NCBI GenBank assembly: GCA_001600635.1
Contig: BCKL01000005.1
Span: 951,220 to 1,015,219 of the forward strand
Reading direction: 5' to 3'
Length of the DNA stretch: 64,000 bases
Source of the DNA: Leucosporidium creatinivorum
Lineage: Eukaryota; Basidiomycota; Microbotryomycetes; Leucosporidiales; Leucosporidiaceae
Part shown: piece by piece, positions 1 to 13,671 of the stretch
Layout: each line of letters starts with the position of its first letter
Numbering within the stretch: the stretch's first letter is position 1
Notes under the pieces: model-generated
What the model was told of the DNA's origin: nothing
Databases searched by the model: none
Seen by the model: only the letters and a program-made list of their open reading frames with translations
Made by a program: the position numbers and the translations under genes

Positions 1-1186
1 CTCGTCTCTGCAATCCTCAACCTCGTGCGAAGCTCCTGCTCCCTCAGCGAAAGCATCCCATCTCCAGCGATAGGGCGCGAACCGAATCTGGGCGGCACCT
101 GCCTTGTCATCCCGCAACCATAGCCGTGCCCGAGCCCTCCTCCGCCGAGCCCTCCTCCGCCGAGCCCGAGACCTCCATGGCTGTGACCGTGATGCGAGTA
201 GGGGCGAAGACCGCTGCGAGAGAAGTAGGGCATGTAGCGACGACCGAGGTCTTTGCGGAGGGAGCGAGTCAGCAAGGGGAGGGCGAGGAGAAGAGCAAAG
301 AAGACGAACTGTGGTGGCGAACAAAGTGGGAGCGGTAGGGCGCCGAGAAGAGACCGCGAGTCATGTTGAGGTTTCGAAGGTATCCGAGGTCGACGTCCCT
401 TCTTCCTCCAAGCCGATGTCCCCAAAATCCGCCTGTGAGGTTAGAAAAAGATGAGCCCCGAGCTCGGCGAAGAGAGCCTGAAGACCGAACGAACCGGACA
501 ATCCCAAGCTCGATAGCGCGTAGGGGTCCATCGAGCGGTAGCGCATACTACGCTCAGCTTCGTCGAGCTCCTCCCATCTGAGCCGCTCCTCCCAGCGACG
601 AAGACGTTCTTGCTCGTTGAGCGCCGCGTCCATCTCGAGTTGGCGTTGGTAGTGCTGTTTGAGGCAGCGGGGTCAGCTTCGTCTGCTCGCCAGGGTGCTA
701 CGACTCACCAGGAGATCAGCAAACATGTACTGATCGTCTCCCCATCCACCATAATCTCCCCAAGCCTGATGGAGCGGCAGATCGCCCTCCATCCAACTCA
801 TCCCCCCATACAGGTCAGAGCCGTCTCCCCACTGGCTATGACCGTAGTCTTCATACCCTCCTTCATATCCTCCCCCGAACCCCGCTACATACCCTCCTCC
901 ATACTCGGGGCCTCCGTAATCCTCTCCGACCCATCCTCCAGGCATCCCTCCATTGAGTCCGTATTCCGCTCCTCCTCCCAGGCCGTAATCTTGATAGCCA
1001 TACCCGTCGCTGTACCCCCCATATCCGTAGTCGAGTGAATCGGCGAAGCCGTCGCCGTCTGCGTCGTAGGCTGGTTGAGGCGAGTTCGGTTAGGTGCGAG
1101 CGGAGGACATGGGGGTTTGAGAGGGAAGCAGACGTACCGACGCTGTCGTACATGCCGTCGTAGTCGCTGTCGACTGGATAGGCCAT
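1..1186 (-). CDS. Gly/Tyr-rich hypothetical protein (3' end cut by window edge)
   Basis: I do not recognise the family. Reading leftwards from the ATG at 1186, the first exon encodes a short acidic start (MAYPVDSDYDGMYDSV). An intron at about 1137-1072 follows, then an exon very rich in Gly, Tyr and Asp with repeated GGGY/EGGYED-like blocks. Next come a basic-acidic stretch that looks helical (RLRRWEERLRWEELDEAERS) and a second Gly-rich block (GLGGGGLGGGGLG) near position 150. Four introns are supported by GTGAGT/GTTCGT donors, CTGAC branch sites and CAG/AAG acceptors. The frame is still open at position 1 (...REQELRTRLRIAET), so the C-terminus lies outside the window. Composition suggests a low-complexity or disordered protein, and nothing visible fixes a function. 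The start is the first ATG upstream of the first convincing donor. Confidence 0.55.
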
Positions 1187-1846
1187 TCGAGTGGGGTTTT
1201 TGATGCCGTGTTGTGCTGGGGAGAGGGTCGAGCGAGGGATGAGATGAGCGAGCGGGGAGGAGGGAGGGAGGGGAGGGCGCAGATGCTGAAGTGCTGTAGA
1301 TGTCCTCGAGTGTTGATCTTGTATCTGTAGTGTGGCTTCGAGCTGAGATGACTGTCGAGAGCAAGATGCGGTCGGGGGGAAAGCCGTCAGAGCTCAAAGG
1401 GGCGTCCGCCTGTGAGGGACGAGAGGGGTCGAGAGTGGGGTGAGGCGAAGAGGCGAGCCGTTGAGAGGGCTGTATTGAAATGCTAGAAGCTGGGTGTAGG
1501 TGGCTCAGCTCACTGAGACTAGCTGGCGAAGCGCGAGAACCAGAAGAAGCGAGCTCGGCGATGGGTCGAGCTCGGAAGAATGCGTCTTGGCGTCAAGACG
1601 AGAGACGGTGGAAGCATGTAGTGGTTCAGAGCAGCTATCATAGAGCTTGGGAGTTTCTCTGATATCCACAATACGCTACTGAGCCTGCTCGGCGCTGCTC
1701 GGCGTTGCTTGTCCACCGCTTCAGAGCTCGCCAGCGTCTTCACTCGTCGCCCATAGCGCTGCACAGACAGTCTCAATCCAATTCCTGACTTCTAGCCTCT
1801 ACTTCCCACCGTCCTCACCCTTTCACTTCTCCCCATTCCTCCCTCG
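1187..1846. other. Intergenic, promoter side of the Gly/Tyr-rich gene
   Basis: No supported gene. It lies between the 3' end of the L22 gene and the start of the Gly/Tyr-rich gene, both on the minus strand. It should hold that gene's promoter and the L22 3' UTR. Open frames here lack splice-consistent coding character. Confidence 0.5.
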
Positions 1847-2551
1847 CTACGCCCCCTCCTTCCGATTCGAGCACTTGCAAATACGACAAGGCCTCAACGG
1901 GTAGTCCTTCCTATAGCGGATGACGAAATCGTTGCCCTCTGCCGTGTGGACCGAGACGAGGGGCGCCCATTCTTTGCCGTTGATGAGCGACTTGCGGAGG
2001 TAGCGCTTGGTGAGGGAGCTGTGAGGGGGAGGGGAGGGTGAGCGGGGGCGGCTCGGCGGGGGCGGCTCGGCGGGAGAGGAAGAGCGAGAGGGAAGAAGGG
2101 CTGAGTAGGAATACGAAGGACTCACCGAAGGTACCTCTTGGAGATGGGCTCGCTCGACACGACCCTCAACTCGTTCGAGCTCTCCTCCTCCGCTCTGCTG
2201 ATGGTGACCTGCTCTCGCAAGTTGCCTGGCTTGCCCTCGACTTTGAGGTTCTCGAGGAGGTACTGCTCAAACTTGGCGCCGTCCTGTGTAGATCCGAGCG
2301 GGGTGAGCCAAGGCGGCGGAGGAGGGGAGGGGAGACGGCAACGTACAAAGAGCCCTTCGGCGCTGACGGTCGTGTAGTTGATGATGTAGGTGTGAGTAGA
2401 GCTCGGCTTCCTTTGCGTCGAGGTGGACTGCAGCGTGTAGGAAGAACGAGCAGGAGGGGAGAAAAAAGTAGTCGTCGTCAGCTCTCGGCACAAGCGAGCG
2501 CTCTGCAGGGTGGTAGAGGGTGCAGGATGTACTCACAGGTACTCCAATCAT
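1847..2551 (-). CDS. RPL22: 60S ribosomal protein L22 (eL22)
   Basis: Component of the large ribosomal subunit. Joining the exons gives a protein of about 120 residues, the usual size of fungal eL22. The core reads THTYIINYTTVSAEGLF, then DGAKFEQYLLENLKVEGK, PGNLREQVTI, ISKRYLR, SLTKRYLRKSLINGKEW and FVIRYRKDYPL. The F-E-Q-x-L...IKV-like segment and the S-K-R-Y-L-(x3)-TK-x-YL motif are diagnostic of eL22. The ATG at 2551 begins a five-codon first exon followed by an intron of about 110 nt. This short first exon is typical of fungal ribosomal protein genes but makes the exact N-terminus less certain. The C-terminus (RPCRICKCSNRKEGA) is not the usual acidic tail, so the last intron or exon might be mis-assigned. 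It sits head-to-tail with the DML1-like gene upstream. Confidence 0.85.
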
Positions 2552-2816
2552 ACTTGAGCCTGTACAGAAGGTCAGAGCGAGGTGCGATGAGAAGCAAGTG
2601 AGGGGCAGGCGAGCAAGAGGCGGAACGCGAGTTTCGAAGCTCGGCGCCCGCTCAGTCAAAGTCAGGGAGGCGGTGTCGAGGAGAGGCTCGAGCAGGCTAC
2701 AGGCAGGCAGTGTGACGCTCCAAAATACACTTCCCTTCCCATATGGCAACAGCTCGCCCTCGCCCTCCGCTCGCCGCCCATCTGACATCGCCGAACCTCT
2801 CTCTCCATTGCCCTCC

Positions 2817-4963
2817 CTAGTCGTCAAACAACCCATCACTATCCTCTCCTTGCTCCGTCGCCTCCCAATTCTCATCCTCATCCTTCTCCTCCTCCTGCTC
2901 CTCATCATCCAATCCACCCGCATACCCATCCGCCAGCGTCTCCAACCTCTCCCTAACCTCCACGACCCCCTCCCTCCCAATCCCAAACTCGCCCTCCTCA
3001 TACTCTACCAACACGCGATCCCTCGTCCGCAACAACTCCTTGACCCCACTCGAGAGATGGCGGAGCAAGAACCTCGCATCCGGTGAAGTCGACAGTGTCG
3101 TGAGGATGGGGATGGACGAGGGCTGCACAAAGTAGTGCGATTTGGTGTGCTCGAAGAGAGGGTCGGGGAGGCCAAAGAGGCCGCGAGGGGAGTAGGGGTC
3201 GAACACTGGGGGGGCGGAGAGGAGGAGAGGTCGCCCGTCGGGGAGGAGGGAGCGGAAGATGGGTGGCGACGATGATGAGAGGGGGTAGGGATGGGGAAGG
3301 CAGACCCTGCGCGCGGGGGGGACAAGGTTAGTGAAGGTGTGTTTCGAGGGAGAGAGGGAGAGGAGAAAGACGGACCAGGTCGACAGCGGCTCCCTCAGCG
3401 TTGTCGAGGCCTCGAGGATTGGACCGAGCTCCTGCGTCTCCTCCGTCTCGTACCCCCTCACCACCCCATACTGCGCAAAGCATTCCGCCCTCTTCCTCTC
3501 CACTCTCTTCACCCCCTCCTCCTCTTCCTTCCGCGTGAGAATGGGGTTCAAGACCGAGAAATCCTTGAAGCCCTCTTTCAACGCCTGCTGCCCGCTCGGC
3601 CCAGTCAGTAGATGAGGGGGAAGCAAGGGTGTGGAGCCGGTGAGGTGGCAGATTTTGTTGTCGCCCCGCCAGTTGAGTTGGGTGATGATCGAATTGAGGA
3701 GGTCGGGTTCTCTGTTGTGACGGAGAAGAGGGGAGGGATGTCAGCGAAAGCCGAGCGAGGGAGGCAGGGCGGCTGGACGCACCGGAGCTCGCTGTTGGCG
3801 CTTTGGAGGTGGGCCTTGAGGATGAAGGAGTAGGCTTCGGGGCGGGGGACCTGTGTGTGGAGGGATCAGCCGTCAACACGAAGAGGGAAGCGAAGGAAGC
3901 TCACATCGTCGCGAAGGAACTTGGTCCACGGTGCTTGATCCTCCCATGCTGACGGTGGCTGAATAGGCAGCACCATAGACGACATCTCCTCCAACTGCTG
4001 CATACTAAGCGCAGCATTCATCAATCGCTGATGCTTGGATCTCTGTTCGACGTCGACGAGTCAGGGTCAGTCCATCGCCGAGCCAGCCTTCCTCCCCTTT
4101 GCCCACGGCAACGCACCTCGGTGTCCTCCCTCTTCCAGCTCAGCGCATCTGACAGCATCGCAGTGCTGAAGATACTGTTCTTGGGGAACTCGTCTCGTAG
4201 CGTTTCGAGGAAGATGGAGGTGAAGCCCGAGAAGCCGTCCGAAATAGGAGAGGTGATCATGAAGCCCTGTTGGTATAGTGGGTCAGCGGTTGCAGGGGAG
4301 AAGGGAGAAGGGAGAACGTGCCTCGGTGTGGTCTGACCGTTCGGCAAAGGAGCGCATGTCGTCTTCGCAGCCTTCGCGGAGCTGGCGAGGGGAAGGGGGG
4401 GAGCAGGGAAGGTCAGCTCGACGAGCTCGGACAGAGGCGAGCGACACGAGACGCACCTTGGGACTGGACAAGAAGGCCTCTCTCCCCTGGATCCACGTAG
4501 CGAACTCATTGGTCTCGCCCGAGCCGAAGGAGGAGAAGCCGGCGAGCGCTCGAGGTTTCGTGTACCTGCTCGTACAGCAGTCAGCGGTGGAAGAGGGAGG
4601 TCGAGGGAGCAGGACAAGACAGCATACAGATCTGTTGGGGTGATTTCCTGCTGCACGCTCGGGTGGGTGCCAGCTTTGGCCGAGCCGGCCCATTCGGAGT
4701 CGGGTCTGGAGGAGCGGGAGGAGGGGAGGGTTAGGCTGGGAAGCGCGGTGAGCGAGGGAGGGAGATGTACAGTTGAGTGAGTTGAGCTACTGGTGCTGAA
4801 GGATGACCTGTGAGTGAGAAGAACGGAGTGAGCTGAGGCCGACGAGCGGAGGGAAAGGGAGCGAGGACTGACCGCCTAGGGAGACTTGTAAAGTATAGTC
4901 TGCTGTAGTCTGATTACCCTGTTGGTCTGTGCCGGGGTTGCGAGAGACGAGAACCGCTTCCAT
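2817..4963 (-). CDS. DML1: Misato/DML1-like tubulin-related protein
   Basis: DML1/Misato proteins are tubulin-like factors linked to mitochondrial partitioning and morphology. Spliced in at least eight exons, the product contains the family's second tubulin-like segment. Its landmarks are FATWIQGREAFLSS, REGCEDDMRSFAERSDHTEG and GFSGFTSIFLETLRDEF, matching the W-x-x-G-x-x-x-F ... F-x-E-x-x-D-x-x-x-G-F ... G-F-x-x-x-x-x-E-x-L-R-D-E pattern. The C-terminal part (positions 3626 down to 2817) includes SSSPPIFRSLLPDG and ends in a long acidic tail (EEQEEEKDEDENWE...DDSDGLFDD-like). The N-terminus is odd: the first exon (MEAVLVSRNPGTDQQ...) does not show the expected MREIVTLQxGxxxNFxGxHFWN tubulin start. 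An in-frame ATG also exists at 4999. Either the true 5' exon is misread or this ortholog is short. Confidence 0.7.
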
Positions 4964-5403
4964 ATTGTAGTAAAGTAGAGCAGAGCAGCGAGAGAGCAAG
5001 CAGGTAACAGGCGAAAGGAAGAGCGTGAGAACGACGCGTCGAGGTGGGAGTCGATCTGCTCTTATACTCCTACAACTCCACCTCGCCTACAACCTCGACG
5101 TCTAATTCGCTTTACAAGAGTACTCCCTTACAGCCCCAACAGCCCCCTCTTGCCCTCGTACCGATCCTGAACCTCGCGTCGTCAGGCAGCAACTCTCGTC
5201 TCTCGTCTCTCGACTCTCTCAAGCCTTCTAACGCCTGTAGGCTTATATTCAAAGTGGCTCCCCCTCTCACTTCTACCGCTACATCCTCCCTCCCACCCGA
5301 CGACCTTCGCTCCTTCGCCTCTTCTGGTCGCCCGACCCGTTCCACCACCTCGACCTCCTCAGCTCGTTCCATCCCTCCTTCTCGCTCGGCAACGGGCGAC
5401 AAG
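4964..5403. promoter_or_regulatory. Divergent promoter region between DML1-like and membrane-protein genes
   Basis: Roughly 440 bp separates the two start codons (4963 minus, 5404 plus). The plus-strand half is pyrimidine-rich with many CTC/TCC runs, as in fungal 5' UTRs. The frame is open upstream of 5404 to an ATG at 5044, but the predicted residues there are low-complexity Ser/Thr/Pro. I therefore treat it as UTR. No specific operator is recognised. Confidence 0.4.
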
Positions 5404-7112
5404 ATGAGGTCTACTACTACCAAGAGTACTGCTAGTAGTGGAGCGCGTAAACCTGTACACGACTTTGAGGAGAGCGACGAGGATTGGCAACAGCAACGCG
5501 GTGGGGGCGGGGGAGCAGCAGCAGCTGGGCGCATTCCTCTCCAGCCGCCTAGGGATCCTAGTCTCTACGAGACGGAAGAGGAGTGGAAGGTCCGTCTTCA
5601 CTTCCTCCTGCTTACCAACACATTCCCGCTGACCGAGATCCGACTACAGCTCCATCACGAAGCCGAGAAGACCGACGTGCTCCATCACTTGCCGTTGATC
5701 CTCGTCGCCTTGCCTCCCTTGGGCGCTATCGTCCATGGGTCAGTGTAGTAGACTATCTAATCGTCCCTCCCGAAGCTGATCCGAACTCTGGACGTTGCAC
5801 CACAGCCGAGCCGAGAACTGGAGCGACGCCCTCATCCTCCTCCTGGTCTGCTGGTACTTGTACCAACTCGTCAAGGGTCTGTCCTTCTTCTCTCACCTCT
5901 CCTAAATCTCCACTAACCTCGCCTGCACCACTAACAGTCCCCTGGGACATCTACTACGCCTCCCACGGCCGTCTCGTCCTGCACCCCTCCGAGCCCCTCC
6001 CCGGCGACGCAGACTACGACCCGGCCCTCGCGGCCCAACGCGCCCACTCGACCGCCGTGCTCCGTCGCGTCGAACTCACCTCCCTCGCTTCCACCTTCAT
6101 CACCCCCGCTGCTGGCAGTGCGCTGCTCTATTACGTGAGGAGGCTGTTGAGCGACCCCGAGAGGTACATCAATGGGTTTGTGATTGGGCTGTTCATCATG
6201 GCCACGGCGGTGAAGCCCTTGTTGCACTTTTCCAAGCTCGTCAAGAACTGTAAGTTGGGGTGGCGAGCTGTGAAAATGAGGGAGAAAAGCTGACCTCGGC
6301 GATCCGCTTCTCGCAGACTCGCTCTACCACCAGGAGTGTGTCTCTTCCGTGCGCCTCAAAAGAGCGATAGCTCACCCTCTGCTCATCAACAGAAAAGTCT
6401 GGTACCCCAACTCTGAAGTGCACTACCTCCGCGGCCGCGTCGACAAGCTCGAATCCGAACTCAAGCAGGTGCGCCGAGCTCTATTTTTCTCTCGCCTCGT
6501 CGCTCTTTCGCCCGCTGACCCTCTTGCTCGCTCCAACAGCTCTCCCGAGCCTTCGCCACCAAAGACGACGTCCGCAACCTGCGCGATGGAGTCGATGTCC
6601 CGCTCACTCAGCTCTCCAAAGCCGTTCGTCGGTTCGTCTCGTCGTCCTTCCCTTCCTCTCCTCCCTCGCTAACCCCGCATTGACACCACAGCTTCAACCG
6701 CGAGGGGGACCTCCTCCGCCTCTCCTCGGAAGATCGTTTCACCCTGCTCGAATCCCAACTCCACCGCGCCACGTCCGAGATCGCCGCCACCTCGGCCGCC
6801 CTCTCGTCGATCCGCTACGAGCAAGAACAATCGCGTTCCTCGACCCTCGCGCAATTGCTCAGGGTATTGAAGTACGCCCTGGGGCACACGAGGAGCGGGC
6901 CCTTCTTTTGGTTGTTGCTGCCCGTGACGGCGCCGAGGGCGGCGATTGAGTATGTTGCTACTAGTATTGAGGGGCAGGCTGGAGGGGGAGGGCAGAGGTT
7001 GGGAGGGGGCAAGATTGAGGAGATGAAGGAGGAGATTGGGAGTGAGGAGAGTACGTCGAGTAATGAGGAGGAGGAGAGCGTCAGTGCGTATGGAGGGAGG
7101 AGGTTGAGGTGA
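5404..7112 (+). CDS. Fungal multi-pass membrane protein with coiled coil, function unknown
   Basis: At least eight exons. The N-terminus is hydrophilic and acidic (HDFEESDEDWQQQ, then a poly-Gly/Ala stretch). Hydrophobic segments follow: LPLILVALPPLGAIVHG, ALILLLVCWYLYQLVKV, a paired segment around TPAAGSALLYYVRRLLSDP, and FVIGLFIMATAVKPLLHFSK. Then comes a predicted coiled-coil region (YLRGRVDKLESELKQ ... LLESQLHRATSEIAA) and a last hydrophobic stretch, SGPFFWLLLPVTAPRAAIEY. The tail is acidic and Ser-rich. I recall similar uncharacterised fungal membrane proteins with this layout (LPL-x-LV-x-LPPLGA ... WSDALILLL ... VPW-x-x-Y), but no function is known to me. It is probably an endomembrane or mitochondrial membrane protein. 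The start at 5404 was chosen because coding-like composition begins there; 5044 is an in-frame alternative. Confidence 0.7.
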
Positions 7113-7368
7113 GCGCTGAGCGCCGAGCGCCGAGGTGGATGGACAGATAGCTGTACGAGGATATGTGTGGTCTCTCTCTTGGATCTCTAAAGCAGTGTTG
7201 TTAGTACCTTCTCCCCTTCTGTAAACCTTCTTTGCCCTTATATCGGCTACAGCTTGCGAAAGTCGTCCTTCAGGCTCAGCCGAGACCTGGCCGTAGCGCT
7301 TCAAAATCTCACGAAAGTGCGCCTTTCGCTCCCTCATCTTTCCTCGTTGGCAGCCCTCTCGACTCGGA

Positions 7369-9140
<1,772 letters not shown>

Positions 9141-9494
9141 GGCGATAGGATCGCTGTGTGCTGCTGAGTGTAGTCTAGCGTTGCTCTTTGCTTTCCAAGG
9201 TGGGAGGGAAGAGATGCCAGCGCCGAGCGAAGCAACGCCGAGATTGTGAGGTGCTGTAGGCCTGTAGCCGCGTACTCGCTGATGGTGGTCGACCGCTTCG
9301 CCCTAAATCTGCTCTGCTTCACTACAGCGAGACTCGGGAGATGTGCAAGTTGAGCCCAGCGAGGACCTGCTCGAGCCTGCTCGTCCCAAGAACTCGAAGT
9401 CCGGTGGCGCAAGTTGGCCAAGCTGTGGTCTCGCTCCTCCCATCTCACTGGTTTCCCTAATCGGCTACAGCAGCTCCAACTAGAGCTCGCAGCA
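9141..9494. other. Intergenic between KRR1 and the kinase gene
   Basis: No gene seen. It contains GCCGAGC-type motifs around 9218-9240 that recur through non-coding parts of the window, then the pyrimidine-rich leader of the kinase gene. Confidence 0.4.
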
Positions 9495-12313
<2,819 letters not shown>

Positions 12314-12870
12314 TTCCCACCTCCTCCTCGCCGACTCGCCGACTCTGTACATAGCCATCCCTTTCCGCTGCACGGACTATTCTTGATTATGTGCTTCTGT
12401 ATGATCCACGCTGCCGCCTCATCCTCACTTGCAATCGTCCGCTTCCGCATGATTTAGACCTCGGCGAGGGGTTGTGCGAGGCCAAGGGCGGTCGAAAGGG
12501 CGGCGAGCTGCGCCGGGGTGCTCTACGCTATGCTCGAGCAGTGCAAGAATGCCTGAGCTGCCTGGCAACAGCTCAACAGAACCTCTCTCCGACCAATGAC
12601 CTTCGCGCCAGTCGCCTCTCGCCGGCTTGCGCTCCCCCGCATCATTCGCACTCAGCTTCTCGCGCTTCTGCTCTTCTTTGCACCTCAACCAGCACGCTAC
12701 TGCACAAACGACATGTCCCAAGTCGTACGTCTTCTCTGACCCCGTCTGTACCTCACCAGAGCTGATCTTGAACNCCCCCCCCCCCCCCCCNCCGGCTACC
12801 TCGCTCCCGCTATCGTCTGCCTCGATGCTCGTCCTTGTCGCTGCGCCGTCGCCGGATGATATAGTACACC
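12314..12870. other. Intergenic upstream of cytochrome b5, with ambiguous poly-C tract
   Basis: No gene seen. A run of 16 C at 12775-12790 is bounded by ambiguous bases (n at 12774 and 12791), so the true homopolymer length is unknown. It lies about 80 bp upstream of the cytochrome b5 ATG and is probably in its promoter or 5' UTR. Confidence 0.6.
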
Positions 12871-13443
12871 ATGGCAGATGTGGAGAAGCACACGGCGGCC
12901 GATTCGGCATGGGTCGTAGTCGAGTGAGTTGCTCTCGCTCAACTCGCTGTTGCTCTGTGCGCTCGCTGACAGCTCGAGATCATCGCAGGGGACAGGTGTA
13001 CGACATGACCGAGTTCCTCGATGACCACCCCGGAGGAAAGAAGATCCTGTTGATGTGAGCTTCGACGTTGTCGCTGTCGAGCGCGGAGCGGGGGCGCTTG
13101 AGCCGGTTATTGATCCTCGTCTCAAACGGTACAGGTCATGTGGCAAGGACTCGACCGAGAAATTCTGGAGTGCGTTCTCGAGGTCCTAGACTTCCGCCGA
13201 AGGAGCGTGGACTGATCTCGGCGTTTCGCTGCTTCCCCTTCGCAGAGTTCCACAGCAAGAAGGTGCTCGAGAAGACGGCCAAGCAGTTCAAAATTGTGAG
13301 ACATTATTTGTGTCGTACTTGAAGCGCTCTGCTAACTCTTTCCGACCACAGGGAACTCGTACGCTTGCCTCTCACGCTGCTCGGCGGGGAGCATCTGCTG
13401 ACCATCCCCTTCCCTCGCAGTCGCCGAGTCGGCCAAGCTGTAA
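12871..13443 (+). CDS. Small cytochrome b5-fold haem protein
   Basis: Cytochrome b5 domain proteins carry haem between two axial histidines and pass electrons to desaturases, hydroxylases or P450s. Five introns are spliced out to give about 80 residues: MADVEKHTAADSAWVVVEGQ, VYDMTEFLDDHPGGKKILLM, SCGKDSTEKFWKFHSKKVLE and KTAKQFKIGTLAESAKL. The HPGG haem motif is present, and the second His lies in FHSKK. The family pattern VYD(V/M)T-x-FL-x-x-HPGG is clear. It is shorter than microsomal b5 (about 130 residues) and has no C-terminal membrane anchor, so a soluble form is inferred. The last exon is only eight codons after a 64-nt intron. Confidence 0.85.
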
Positions 13444-13671
13444 ACGCCTCCTCCATCTACATACGACTTCTCTCACTTCCTATAGCCTTCGACTCTTCGC
13501 CTCGCAATGTCATCAGTACTCCATCGCTAGCTGAACAACCGGGCTTGCCTTCCACACGAGAGGGGAGGGCCTCTACGAAAGTGATACAGAGAGGAAGAGA
13601 AAGATGCGAATTGAGGATGTATGAACAGTGTGAAAGCGAAGGGTCTCTGGATGGGCGCGAGGTAACGATGA

